This document shows positions 1 to 9,413 of a DNA stretch of 24,022 bases, piece after piece (the stretch's first letter is position 1; each line of letters starts with the position of its first letter). Origin of the DNA: Ophiothrix spiculata. Taxonomy: Eukaryota; Echinodermata; Ophiuroidea; Amphilepidida; Ophiotrichidae. The DNA is taken from the NCBI GenBank assembly GCA_000969725.1, contig JXSR01S074707.1, one strand, 5' to 3'. The translations under genes were made by a program, and so were the position numbers. The notes under the pieces are model-generated. The model was not told where the DNA came from. It did not search any database and was given only the letters and a program-made list of their open reading frames with translations.

Positions 1-201
1 TTGTGAAACTTATACCACTTAGCTCTGAGGGTAAAGTAAGAACCTGTAGGTAAAATGCATATAAATTGAGTTAAGAACAACTTGGGAAATTCCCCCAACA
101 AATTGAACTTCAATACCTATCTCGCTGTGTGCCCGGATTGTGTGCTGAATCCTTGTTAAAAGAAGATTCGACCTGACAGTCCGAAAGTAGGAGGGGAATG
201 T

Positions 202-245
202 AAATGCAATAGTATTAGCTTACCTAAGCGAATACTAATGCATTT
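202..245. repeat. Short near-perfect hairpin
   Basis: Two 21-nt arms (202-222 and 225-245) are reverse complements at 19 of 21 positions and are separated by only two bases (cc). The arm reads aaatgcaatagtattagctt plus a final a. This could be a cruciform or the relic of a tiny foldback element. It is too short and its loop too small to resemble a typical microRNA precursor. No function is implied. Confidence 0.7.
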
Positions 246-313
246 GGCAATTTGGACATAAGAATGCTTCATGGTTTTTCAAGTTATCCCTGGCTGAAAA
301 TTCCAAGCAGAAA

Positions 314-596
314 CACTGAGGCAAACTACCGGAGAGTTTTGAGTGTACATCCATGTACATTCAACTCGATACATTCGTGCAGCTCACATACTGTGTGTGC
401 GTGCGCCTTGATATTAGCGACTTGGTAGTACGCATTGGTATAACGCATTAGCGCAAACACATATGCTCAGTTGAATACGCAGCATGAATCCACATCTGTT
501 GACACATCATCGTGTAGACACAATCTCTACTCCTGGAATGTACATCGATGTACATGGATGTATATTCTAAGCTCTCATGTAGTTTGCCCCATTGTG
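314..596. mobile_element. MITE-like element with long imperfect terminal inverted repeats
   Basis: The left end (cactgaggcaaactac, from 314) matches the reverse complement of the right end (cacaatggggcaaactac, ending at 596). The match continues inward through gagag and the perfect 15-mer TACATCCATGTACAT (346-360 against 547-561), giving arms of roughly 60 bp. The ~160 bp core is rich in CpG and GCG words (for example gtgtgtgcgtgcgcc) and codes for nothing visible. This is the structure of a non-autonomous DNA transposon. I could not find a matching target-site duplication (agcagaaa on the left, tgacattc on the right), so the superfamily is open and the exact ends could be off by a few bases. 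Confidence 0.68.
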
Positions 597-1194
597 TGAC
601 ATTCCCATCAAGGTAGAGCACCCCTTTTTATTAGATGCTTCCAAGAGTACATCAAACCAAGGCATTCTTTTAGTAGAGCCAGTAGCAACTTGTCCTGTTT
701 ACCTAGTTTATCTCCTCAGCATCAGGCAAACTCCAATGGCAAAAGAATGAGATCATGGAATCTGAGCAAGAAAACCTGACAGGCAGCGAAATGTTTAACA
801 TAGATATCTTACACCCCTGGATGGTTTTAATAACAATATCAGTGGAGACAAGGCCCACATTGCCTCCAGATCAGATCTCCAGTCCTTGCTTATATTACAG
901 ATGGCCTTATTTCATATACTACTCATATACATGGTGTAGGATTCAATATGGAAACTTACAATTAAAGTCTTAAAACAGCTATTACAGTTAAGGCAAATTG
1001 AGCTTTTGGGGAACAAATGCCCTCGAATTGTTGAAAATTGTTACACTTTTATATTATTGAGCTCCAGATTGTGGTGAAAAAATACAATTTTACAAAAAAA
1101 AAATTTTTTTTGGATAAATTAGAACAACATTAATTTGATGTTTAAATTTTTTTAAGTGACCTCAAGTTTTAAAAATAATACTCTCAAGAACGTA

Positions 1195-1219
1195 AAACTT
1201 TCGAGAGTCTCGAAAGTTT
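1195..1219. repeat. Perfect 25-bp interrupted palindrome
   Basis: Twelve bases, aaactttcgaga (1195-1206), are followed by one g and then the exact reverse complement, tctcgaaagttt (1208-1219). It lies in an A/T-rich stretch that also has an a-run followed by a t-run near 1096-1111. It could be a dimeric protein-binding site or the tip of a degenerate foldback element. The sequence does not decide between them. Confidence 0.75.
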
Positions 1220-1584
1220 GATTCATAACAAATTATTGAAAATAATAACAATTTTGCACCATCTTTTTATTTGGCTATTGTTTGAAACTGTAGTTTTCGT
1301 TTTATAAATCAGAACTAAAAATGTGGTGCAGTAGCATGTGAAGTATTTTTGGAGTAGAGGGGGAAAGCAGTAGTTTCCTCTGAATAATGAATGAGATGAA
1401 AATCAAATGTTGTACCCAAAATTTCCTAACATAGTTTTTAAAACTGACAAGCAAAAAAAAACAAACCAAACCAACACAAAACAAAACAAAAACCAAGGTC
1501 TCAGAAATGCACAGACAACTTATATTCTAACTCCTATTTCCTTCTCTTCTCTTTTATTTTGTTTTTTCCCTTCTCTTTCATTTC

Positions 1585-2507
1585 CAAGCGCGGATTTAGG
1601 CGGGGGCACAGCCGGCCCGTGCCCCCCCCTTTTTGTGGCTCCCAAAAAAAAAGAAGAAGAAGAAAGAGAAAAAGAAAAAAGAAAAGACACGAGGGAGAGA
1701 GTGAAAATAGTGTAGGATAGGCATAGGCTTATTGGTTGGAACATGGGCGTCATTTCAGGGGGGCAGGGGGACACGCCCACGTTTTGAAGGGTGGGGGATA
1801 CAATCAAATGCCCCCCGGTTTTTATTTATTTGCAAATTTCTTTACATTACCCAAAAAAATACGTGTAAGGAACACCCTTAGAATGCAAGAAACGCTAGGG
1901 CTTCAGGGGGCTTCGCCCCCTCACCCCCACCAAGGGGCTCTGTCTTCACATTACCCACAAAAATATGTGTTAGGAACACCCTTAGAATGCAAAAACGCTA
2001 GGGCTTCAGGGGGCTTCGCCCCCTGACCCCCACCAACTTGTGACTTCACATTGCCCACAAATATACGTGTTAGGACCACCCTTAGAATGCAAAAAACATT
2101 CGCCCCCTTCGCCCCTACCCCATCCAAGGGCTCTGTCTTTACATTACCCACAAAAATACGAGTTAAGAAAACCCTTAGAATGCAAAAAAACCCCGCTAGG
2201 GCTTCAGGGGGCTTCGCCTCCTTAAAGGGGCTCTGCCCACTGGACACCCGCCGGGGACTCCGCCCCATGGACCCCCTTCACTTTAAAACATTTATTTTGT
2301 ACTGATGTTTTGAGACAATCAAGGTATTCAAATTGTACATAATTTCGCCCTAGGAGCACTTTCCTTTGCCCACCAAATATCATAAAACCCAAGAGCCCTG
2401 GACCCCCGCCCTCAGGCAGGCCCCTGGACCCCACGACCAAAATGAACGCTCGCTTCGCTTCGCGTAATTTGTGCCCCCTCTTTTCAGAAATCCTAGATCC
2501 GCCCCTG
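1585..2507. mobile_element. Non-autonomous hAT-like DNA transposon, ~923 bp
   Basis: The reverse complement of the right end starts CAGGGGCGGATCTAGG (2507-2492). The left end starts CAAGCGCGGATTTAGG (1585-1600), 13 of 16 identical, and both continue into a gggggcac block. Termini beginning CAGGGGCGGAT are widespread in hAT elements. The interior is GC-rich against the AT-rich flanks and holds a four-unit tandem repeat (1844-2236). At 1738-1825 there is a second G/C-rich motif (gggcgtcatttcagggg) that may be a nested element. There is no transposase: the open frames across it simply follow the repeat. The 8-bp flanks (ttcatttc and atttctat) share only atttc, in shifted register, so the target-site duplication is not proven. 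Confidence 0.7.
1844..2236. repeat. Tandem repeat of four ~93-104 bp units
   Basis: Units start at about 1844, 1948, 2048 and 2141, each with acattacccacaaaaatacg or a close variant. Each then carries a gttaggaacacccttagaat-type block and, in units 1, 2 and 4, gctagggcttcagggggctt. Units 1 and 2 contain the perfect hairpin gggggcttcgccccc (UUC loop). Unit 3 has lost most of the hairpin and unit 4 has it damaged (ggggcttcgcctcc). Spacing is 104, 100 and 93 bp, so the units have diverged by indels. The array is the core of the hAT-like element and expanded inside it. Similar-looking open frames on both strands come from the repeat and are not taken as genes. Confidence 0.85.
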
Positions 2508-4100
2508 ATTTCTATCTTATTATTGTCCATATCCCCAAATAGAACTCCCTCACCATACTGGAGAGGGGGGGGGGTGAACATGCTCCCCAACCCTTCATCT
2601 CTCTCTTTTGGGCATGCTTCTGATGTGGTGCAAATACTGTCAAACCCCATCTTCTATGCCTCACACACTCAAAGTTAAGGCAATAAGTTCAAAATTAGTG
2701 AAAATTAGCCTCGCTGATATTGAATTTACTCTCAGCTTTAGGGCAAATTTCAAACCTGAAGTCTTAGATTTCAGTTCATTAATAGGTCATGGTGAGAATG
2801 ATACTTGGGTTTCATTCTAAATCTAATTAGCAAGCAAAAATTGAACCTAGTGATATTTGGAGCAACAATTTTGATGTACAGTAATATCAACTCATATGAC
2901 ATGCTAGATTTCTTTACAGATAAATAAACTCCTTGACAAAACTGAATTTTCCACTGGATACATCTCTGATCTTGCTATCTATCTTCAGAAGACAAATGTT
3001 ACAATCACCTATTATGTACAGTTTCTTAAATATTATTTTAGTTCATTACCACAGTCAATTAGGAAAGTAGAAGAAACTTGAAAATAGTTAGAGTTTACTA
3101 AATCCCCTAAAGAACAATGATATATCTAGTAATGGACTCATCTAAATACTAAGTTTAAAATGAATATCTATTTAAAACTGATTAAAAAGTACATTTCAGA
3201 AATTGTGAACTGACATAACTCCACATCCCATCTTTGACGTCACAAACATCCTGTCCCCCCCCCCCCCATGCAGTCCCAGAAAGTTTTCTTTATATTCTAT
3301 TTCTTTACTACAATGAGCACGCAAAGGGTTCCATTGACTAATAAATTTACATGACAGTGAAATTAACTCTTGTTAACTAATATCCACACGTATATTCAAC
3401 AGTGAAGTAAAAAGAAAAGAGTAGTGAAATCAAGCCTGCACCAATTTGGTCAAAAAGTATCGAACTCTCCATGATATACTTTGAAAAATCCAAATGGAAT
3501 CATGTAGCATGCTAAAAGTCTCTCAATGTAGCATCACCTGCTCAGGTGTTCTGCCCAAAATGGATGAGTCATGTCCCCGGGTCATGTCATGAGGCCCCAT
3601 CGACAGAATTTTGGATGGGAAAATTTACTCCAAGTAAATTATGTTTATTGGGGTAAACACATCTGTTTTTTAATTACAAGATCATCGAGTAGTAAATATG
3701 TGACCCGTCATATCGAAAGGTACCTTAAGGTTGGCATAGTAAATTATGAGATACAGGCCATTGAAGCCGAGCATAGTCAAAAATCACATCCAAGGTCGAA
3801 TTTTCTAATTTCATCAGAAACGTTACCTTTGAATTGTATTCTATCATATTAATCAGGTTCCAATACCCAAACATAAGACAAATGTTTTAAAAACCGAGAT
3901 GAAAATCAATAATCTAATCCTTAATCACATCTTAATCCATTGTCTATAACCTTTAGTCAATAACCTAATTGACAGGCCATCAATAGGATGTTTCCTGTCT
4001 CACTATAGGCCTACCGTCATTACTCGACTGAATTTCATGAAGATAAGTAACTTTTCATTTTTGCTCTCAGGATTTATTTGTATGTTTTGCATTATATTAT
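2508..4100. other. Unique AT-rich DNA with no recognisable gene
   Basis: Apart from a run of 13 C at 3255-3267 and an 8-9 G run near 2567, I see no coding signal, RNA gene or clear inverted repeat. The longest open frame (3571-3852, plus strand, 93 codons) has no motif I recognise and no supporting splice structure. The stretch at 3700-3800 has the look of interspersed repeat DNA, but there is no second copy in this window to confirm it. Confidence 0.5.
3255..3267 (+). repeat. Homopolymer run of 13 C
   Basis: An uninterrupted run of 13 cytosines follows ctgt. It is a simple mononucleotide tract, likely variable in length, and prone to sequencing or assembly error. Confidence 0.9.
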
Positions 4101-4153
4101 AGTTTCATGTAGATTACTTGCTGCATTTTCTTGTTTTGCTTGTTTTTGTTTGC

Positions 4154-4200
4154 CTGATGAAAAGGGGTATATCCCCTTGAAACGTCGTGCCGTTCTATAT
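4154..4200 (+). other. Hammerhead-ribozyme-like core, probable Penelope-type retroelement tail
   Basis: CTGATGA (4154-4160) is followed by a hairpin (AAGGGG, loop TATAT, CCCCTT; 4162-4178) and then GAAA (4179-4182). That is the order of the hammerhead core: CUGAUGA, stem II, GAAA. Next comes ACG ... CGT (4181-4193), which could form a three-pair stem III ending in GUU, a permissible but weak cleavage triplet. Stem I is not supported: the base before CTGATGA and the base after the putative cleavage site do not pair, and upstream gtttgc has no partner. One A in stem II is bulged. Hammerhead motifs are established in Penelope-like retroelements, and the 3' tails of such elements often carry a cctgatga...gaaacgtc motif. 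I read this as a decayed or 3'-tail fragment of one. No GIY-YIG or reverse-transcriptase coding sequence is visible nearby. Confidence 0.45.
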
Positions 4201-5500
4201 GTATATCTGAATTTTTGGTGAGTCTTTATTTTGTTCCTGTGTTTACTTGTTGTATTTACTTTAGGCATATATACACACTTTATATTAGTTAGGCCTATAT
4301 ATTGTTTTAATTTTTCATCACATCAAGTTGGCTTACGTTGTTTTTACCTCAAATAAAGTGATGATCATTTACAAAACACAGAATAAAAATGCAAACAAAC
4401 TGCAAATACTTGAAATCTCCTGTTCAACAGAATTCATAATTTTTGGTCATCTAAGAAGATGAAAATTACCCTATTTCCTGGGGCAAACTAGAGGTGAACT
4501 CTGACTGTATGCCAAATGGAATTATGATGTTGCATTTTTGCTAAGGACCCACAAATTTATGATAGATGTTTATCAAAAGAAAATCATGAAAATTAACAAA
4601 ACCTTGTATTTTTCAAAAAAGAGATGGATGCAACTTGTATGTGCTTCAGGATTTCTAGAAAGAAGTAATGATTTTATATAATATTCCATACTTTTTGCAT
4701 GTTATTGAAACATGTACTTTTTTGAGAGGGGAAGGACAGTTATTTTTCTGGAATATCAGATCAAAGTTAAAACAATACCAAACCATTAAAACTGCACTGA
4801 AAATCATCATTACATAATATTTCTTGAAATCCAAGATTATCATCCAAATGAGAGCAAAATATTACTTCCTTACTGTTCTAATGGCAAATAAATCTTTCAC
4901 TTTCTACTTAATATTAATAACAATTAGAAATGTCTTTAAGGACATTTTATAACCATTACAAAATGTAGCATGGTTTTCAGTCAGTAACCTTTTAGCCAAA
5001 GTCCCTCCTAACTTCAACTGTATTCGTCCTTACTATAAAGCTGATTAAGTATTAACCTCACATGCATCAACTGGCAGTTAGATATCAAGGAATCAAGTCC
5101 CCTTGACACGCATCACTAATATGCACCTGCACTTACGCATCTCACATAAATAGCGCACTCTTATGAATACGCAACAAGCTCTGGCTTCTATACAACCGCT
5201 TTGCAAATATACTTAGCTATACTCGGTGCTAATGGCTGACTGACATACTTGTGTGAAGTGTCATTCATGTTTTTTGCGTCCCACTTTAGCTATGGTACAA
5301 GATTTCATCCATTTACTATGGGTGAAGAATTCCATTCATGAACTTGGTACTTTCGCACTCCTTAGGGCAATGGCATGGTAGAGATGAGTCATCACATCCG
5401 AAGGAAGGGGAGTGGGGTACTACCTTGGTCAAAGCTGTTGTCATGAAAGTTGTAAAAATCAGGGAAAGGGTTAGTTGTTTCATATCAGTTCGGCGGAACT
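4201..5500. other. AT-rich stretch with no recognisable gene
   Basis: There is no coding sequence, tRNA-like box pair or clear inverted repeat. At 4482-4497 the words ctggggcaaactagag resemble the terminal word ggggcaaactac of the element at 314-596, and may be a single broken end of that family. Around 5108-5180 there is a cluster of acgcat/gcgcac words, like those inside the 314-596 element, but I could not align the two convincingly. Confidence 0.4.
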
Positions 5501-5503
5501 CAC

Positions 5504-5570
5504 AATTCGGATACGTATCCGAATTCGGATACTCCGTATCACAATTCTGATACTCGTATCCGAATTTGGA
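5504..5570. repeat. Cluster of overlapping palindromes (GGATAC/GTATCC)
   Basis: A perfect 22-bp palindrome spans 5504-5525 (arm aattcggatac). It overlaps a perfect 18-bp palindrome at 5515-5532 (arm gtatccgaa). The words ggatac and gtatc then recur up to about 5570, so several alternative cruciforms are possible. A further 10-bp palindrome, ataccggtat, lies at 5628-5637. The block is more GC-rich than its surroundings. Either a short inverted motif has expanded in place, or this is a multi-site binding region. Confidence 0.75.
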
Positions 5571-5820
5571 TTAAAAACAGCTGAAACTGGATATCAGCTG
5601 ACATGAATATTCAGCTTCGCCGCGCACCATACCGGTATGTATAAAAGTCAATAACATTATCATCATTTTGTCATCAAAATTCTGTCAAAGTATGGCCAAA
5701 TTATTTTGCCTTCTGTGATAAGAAGCTATCAGGACATGTTTCGAAGCTGTTCAGCTGGAATTGCACAGATGAAAATGACATTTCCACAGATACATTTATC
5801 ATAAATGCAAGAAAGATGTC

Positions 5821-6621
5821 CTACATGTACTTGTCATATTTTACAATTTCATTCCATGGCATACATAAAAGATCATTAACAAACATTTCCTCATTAAATT
5901 TTTTAAAACATCTGTATTTAACCGTGTTGTGAACACCTTTCTTAATACTACTAGGCCTTGAATTACGAATTGCATAAATCATAAAATGATCGCTTATTGC
6001 AGTTTGGATCACACCATATTCTTCAAACAACTCACTCTCAGATGTAAAAAAAGACTTGAGGTCAATAATTGTCTTACTTGTAGATGTTACTCTTGTTGGA
6101 AGTGTAATCAACTGTTGAAGTTGGAACATATTGGTAACAAATTTAAGATCATTTATTTGTTTTCCACCTACCCCATCAGTGAAGTCACAATTAAAGTCTC
6201 CGAGTAAAACAATTTCTTTTTTCTCTACAGATGCATTTGTTAACATGGTGGATAATTTTTCTGAAAAAGTATTATCCTTGCCATTAGGATTATAAATAGC
6301 ACATACAAGCATTGAAGCAGTGTGGGGAGGTGTTACTTCAGCCCATACACATTCAACATTATTATTGTTACAAAGGTCATCTCTCCGTTTAAAATTAAAA
6401 TCATTTTTAATATACAACGCTACTCCGCCACCGTCTCTCGCACGATCACGCCTTAATATGTTATACCCATCAATCTTAAGTTCATCGTCACTTATTGTAT
6501 GATCACATAATATTGATTGTGCCATAAATGATTTCAATTGGTAAAAACAGTGAGTGATAGAAATCGCACAAATAGTGAATAACGCACAATGAAACAGTTG
6601 CTCTGTTGTGTATGGAATCAT
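5821..6621 (-). pseudogene. Fragment of non-LTR retrotransposon endonuclease (APE/EEP domain)
   Basis: This 266-codon open frame encodes part of the apurinic-endonuclease domain that nicks target DNA in L2/CR1/Jockey-type LINEs. Recognisable motifs, in order: DGYNILRRDRARDGGGVALY (51-70), YNPNG (110-114), GDFNCD (141-146, with the usual catalytic D and N), LPTRVT (174-179), TIIDLKSFFTSE (184-195, where the family normally has an IDHIF-type motif) and SDHFMIYA (210-217, with the D and H of the active site). Homology starts only at about residue 39. The first ~40 residues of the domain, including the metal-binding Asn and the Glu, are missing and replaced by unrelated sequence. The frame stops just after the PWNEI motif (235-239), where a linker to the reverse transcriptase would follow. 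No reverse transcriptase is present. It is therefore a dead relic truncated on both sides. An in-frame stop lies immediately upstream of the ATG, so that start carries no special weight. The exact clade is uncertain. Confidence 0.88.
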
Positions 6622-7081
6622 CTAAAAAATATTTAAAGTCCTGTTTGCATGTGACAATTTGAGACAATGGTGTTAGTACCCTTCCCCCTGGCGGATATCA
6701 TCTGTGATGCTGCATTTTCCTCTCAGCATTTCTCCAGGTCACTCTTCAGATGCCTTCACCCTTTCACAGCTGACAGTATTTTGTATTTCTAGAACTACCG
6801 GTACATTATTGTGTTTGGACACCAGCGGTTGTTTTGTATCTAAGATTAAATTCCACATAAACTAATACTAATATTTACAAAAAGCAACAACAGATCATGA
6901 TAAATCTTTTAACTTTTCAGCAGGTTACTGTGTAAATTCTGATCCAATAGTGTTATGATATTAAAGAAATATAATCTGTGATACAATTCCTATGACGATT
7001 TTATCACCCATAATGATTGCCCATCATTTTTGGATAAGTTTTGGTTATGTAACTCAGCTACTGAAAATTGAATCCATACAA
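6622..7081. other. Unannotated AT-rich spacer
   Basis: Nothing recognisable lies between the retrotransposon relic and the dispersed repeat at 7082. The bases just upstream of the relic (minus strand) are a T-rich run ending in TAG, which resembles a splice acceptor by chance. No matching donor or exon is seen. Confidence 0.4.
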
Positions 7082-7306
7082 AATTGTGATGCCTCATCCG
7101 ACTTTGCGAAAGAACACTTTTTAAGAAACAGGTGAAAACAGACAGCAAAAAATAAAGAAAATAATAAAACATTTCTAGCAGATTTTCTATTGTAAAAATG
7201 GATCGCCTTGATCAATTTCAACAAATAAGGTGTCATTGTAAAGCGTAGAAAATGCTGTAATAGATGAAATGATAAAATCAAAATTGATATCATCTGCAAA
7301 GTCCCA
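7082..7306 (+). repeat. Dispersed repeat, copy 1 (second copy at 18345)
   Basis: About 225 bp align with 18345-18575 in the same orientation. Shared words include taaagaaaataataa, gccttgatcaatttcaacaa, gatgaaatgataaaatcaaa and aaaattgatatca, with many substitutions and some indels between. The reverse strand has an open frame in both copies, giving similar peptides (SILILSFHLL, MTPYLLKLIKAI). The nucleotide match alone explains that, and the frames diverge towards the 3' part. I regard this as an old non-coding interspersed repeat of unknown class. Confidence 0.75.
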
Positions 7307-7423
7307 AATATATAGTACATGTCATTATCACAAGATTGGAAAACAAAAATATTAAAAATATAAGCGGGCCAGTTTGGAAAAGTTCATAATTCCTTTATGA
7401 AAAGAGAACATTTTAAAGCATTC

Positions 7424-7447
7424 CGGCCCCCTTTTGGCACGCCACTG
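7424..7447 (-). mobile_element. Possible single hAT-type terminus
   Basis: Read on the minus strand from 7447, the sequence is CAGTGGCGTGCC followed by a short A run and ggggg. That opening is common for hAT-like termini. No matching opposite end was found to the left, so this would be a solo or broken terminus. It could be chance. Confidence 0.3.
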
Positions 7448-7470
7448 TTCATATTGAATGGGACCTATTC

Positions 7471-7581
7471 TAAAAATTTAGCTATGAAATTTTGAATTCT
7501 GTCTGCCAACATTTTTTATTTTGATAAATTTGCAAAAAGTTTTGGATAATAGAATTCAAAATTTCATAGCTTAAGTTTTAA
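7471..7581. repeat. Foldback hairpin with perfect 21-bp inner arms
   Basis: The 21-mer at 7480-7500 (beginning agctatgaaattttgaat) and its exact reverse complement at 7551-7571 flank a 50-bp middle. The middle itself shows weaker inverted similarity (ccaac/ccaaaac followed by T runs), so the structure may be a longer, decayed hairpin. This fits a MITE-like foldback element. No target-site duplication could be assigned. Confidence 0.65.
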
Positions 7582-8546
7582 AATTTGTGAAAATTGCATT
7601 TTGAGATAAACACATTTAATAATTGTAATAAATGAAAAATGGGAATATAATATATTTTTGACTTACTTTAAGCAATAAAACCAAGATAAAAATCAAACTT
7701 TCTGAACAACGACACTGAGCATTTGTTTCTAGATAAGATTCTAAAAAGCAAAAAAGTTCAAATTTGTAAATTTTAGTTCAGCTTTCAAGAAAATATTTCA
7801 AGAAGAAAAATCACTACCATTTCAGAGGTAAAGAACATAGCTGTTTCTTAACCAACATATTAGATTGCATCTGCTTACATTGGCTGGTATTTAAGAATGG
7901 CTTATGACTTGGCAAAATCTAATTCTTATTTTATATAACTTTGATTAAATTCATCACGACAGACACATAGTTGATAAAAGCATAGTTTCCTTAAAATTTA
8001 GGGACTCAAAATTGCTGTTTTCTTTCAATAAACTGAGAAAAATACACGCCTTTCTTAAATGTTAGTGTTTTTCTTGTATTAAATTTTCAAACCTCAGAAG
8101 ATTTGTGTGCTATCATAACAACTTGTATTTGTTATTTCACTGAGCTGAATTTATTCATGATCGCATTTCGCATTGATTCGTGCAATAGTAGCTTTCCTGC
8201 GGGGACCGTCGTATTTATGTATTCATTGCATACACTATCAACTTTCGTTCAAATATATGCGGCTTGGCATCTCTCTCTGCTTTTGATAAGAAAGATAAGA
8301 AAAAAAATTGAATTAGCACTTTATTATACGTATTAAAATTCATTAATCCTCAGGAACTGATTAAAGGGGTAATAGACAATTGTTGTATGTTTTAGGTATG
8401 AGTTTTGTTTCAATAAGAGAAAATGACAACTAAATGTCATATTTTGTGATCAATAATAGTTTGAAAACTGTTCTGGTGAGTAGACCAAACTATTTGAATA
8501 ATTACTAGCGACCATATTCATAAAACCAACTCCAGTTGGCAACATA
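7582..8546. other. AT-rich spacer without recognisable genes
   Basis: The 77-codon open frame at 8103-8336 (plus) has no known motif and no sign of exon structure. A short hairpin, aatagtttg ... caaactatt, lies at about 8455-8496. Nothing else stands out. Confidence 0.4.
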
Positions 8547-9224
8547 CAGCGTTTTTCTATTGAACTTACGGTATCATTCCGATCCGGTTAACAGGGCTTC
8601 CGGATAATAGCGGTGAGAGAAGTATTTCTATTGCAATGCAATACCGATTAAATACCAGACGTTTGCACCAGGAAAATAACATAACTGACTATACAATTTG
8701 AATATTAATTATAATAAATTTAAAAGGCATCTAGTAAATATCGGTATGCATATCATGGTGTATTGAATCTATATAATTCTGTATAGGCTTACATATCATA
8801 TGTTTATGACGCAACATGTCTTATCCTCTAAATTGCTGTATAGACCTATATAGTAATTAACTATTCTAATTAATTATAGGCAGCCTATACTTAGTCCCTG
8901 TTAATGTTGTAGTTTATGCCAGTGGATAGAAGGTCTAAATAATATACTGCATGTTGCTAGTGACTTGCCATAGCATTTCACTAAACACAACTGCTGGTCA
9001 TCCCCTATCTTAAGTGGCTTGCACACTGAGGCGGAACGGTGCAGTTTTCCATTGCAGGCTCACCAGTATTTCCCCGCCAAAAATCCTTCTTTTTTTAGGA
9101 TAAATGCCGGTAAAATCTTCACCGCCTTTCTAGGGCAAATGCCAGAGAAGCTGATTTTCTATTGGGCCTTTTTAATACCTTTTACGGTATTTAACCAGTT
9201 AATGAATCCAATAGAAAAACGCTG
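8547..9224. mobile_element. Non-autonomous DNA transposon, ~678 bp, TA-flanked
   Basis: The left terminus cagcgtttttctattg (8547-8562) is the exact reverse complement of the right terminus (9209-9224), 16 of 16. Both ends are flanked by TA (8545-8546 and 9225-9226), as for Tc1/mariner-type insertion. The 8-bp flanks do not match, which argues against hAT. Inside, tacggtat words recur near both ends. The interior includes a 72-codon open frame (9019-9237, plus) that runs through the right terminus and is not transposase-like. I infer an element mobilised by a transposase supplied elsewhere. Confidence 0.72.
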
Positions 9225-9370
9225 TAAGATTCCTTGAACTATTGTTAAGGTTTAAGTGTTTTTTGGCACACCAAATATGAATGCAACAATTATCCATGTT
9301 TAAATGTACACTTATACACTGCTGCACTTTTAGATTATAATGAAGATTTGATTATGAAAAATAGATATTG

Positions 9371-9413
9371 AGATTATGAGTCCAATGCTCTAACCACTGC
9401 GCCACAGTGCTCC
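9371..9413 (-). repeat. Truncated tRNA-derived SINE head (initiator/elongator Met- or Ile-like)
   Basis: On the minus strand the piece reads GGAGCACTGTGGCGCAGTGG, then TTAGAGCATTGGACTCATAATC. This is the acceptor/D-arm A-box region followed by an anticodon arm with CAT in the loop. The T-arm and B box are absent and the match ends abruptly in AT-rich DNA. It is therefore a broken SINE or tRNA pseudogene, not a functional tRNA. Confidence 0.65.

Noticed and set aside
1407-2305. Several overlapping open frames on both strands in the GC-rich region
   Set aside because: They follow the tandem repeat and G/C runs of the hAT-like element. The peptides repeat with the DNA unit and have no domain.
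2222-2650. 142-codon open frame on the minus strand
   Set aside because: It spans the right terminus of the hAT-like element and flanking DNA. The peptide (proline/glycine-rich) has no recognisable motif.
3571-3852. 93-codon plus-strand open frame
   Set aside because: It has no motif or exon signal, and its length is expected by chance for a window of this size.
6600-6640. Splice-acceptor-like T run and AG just upstream of the LINE fragment ATG
   Set aside because: It is a short AT-rich coincidence with no matching donor, branch point or upstream exon that I could see.
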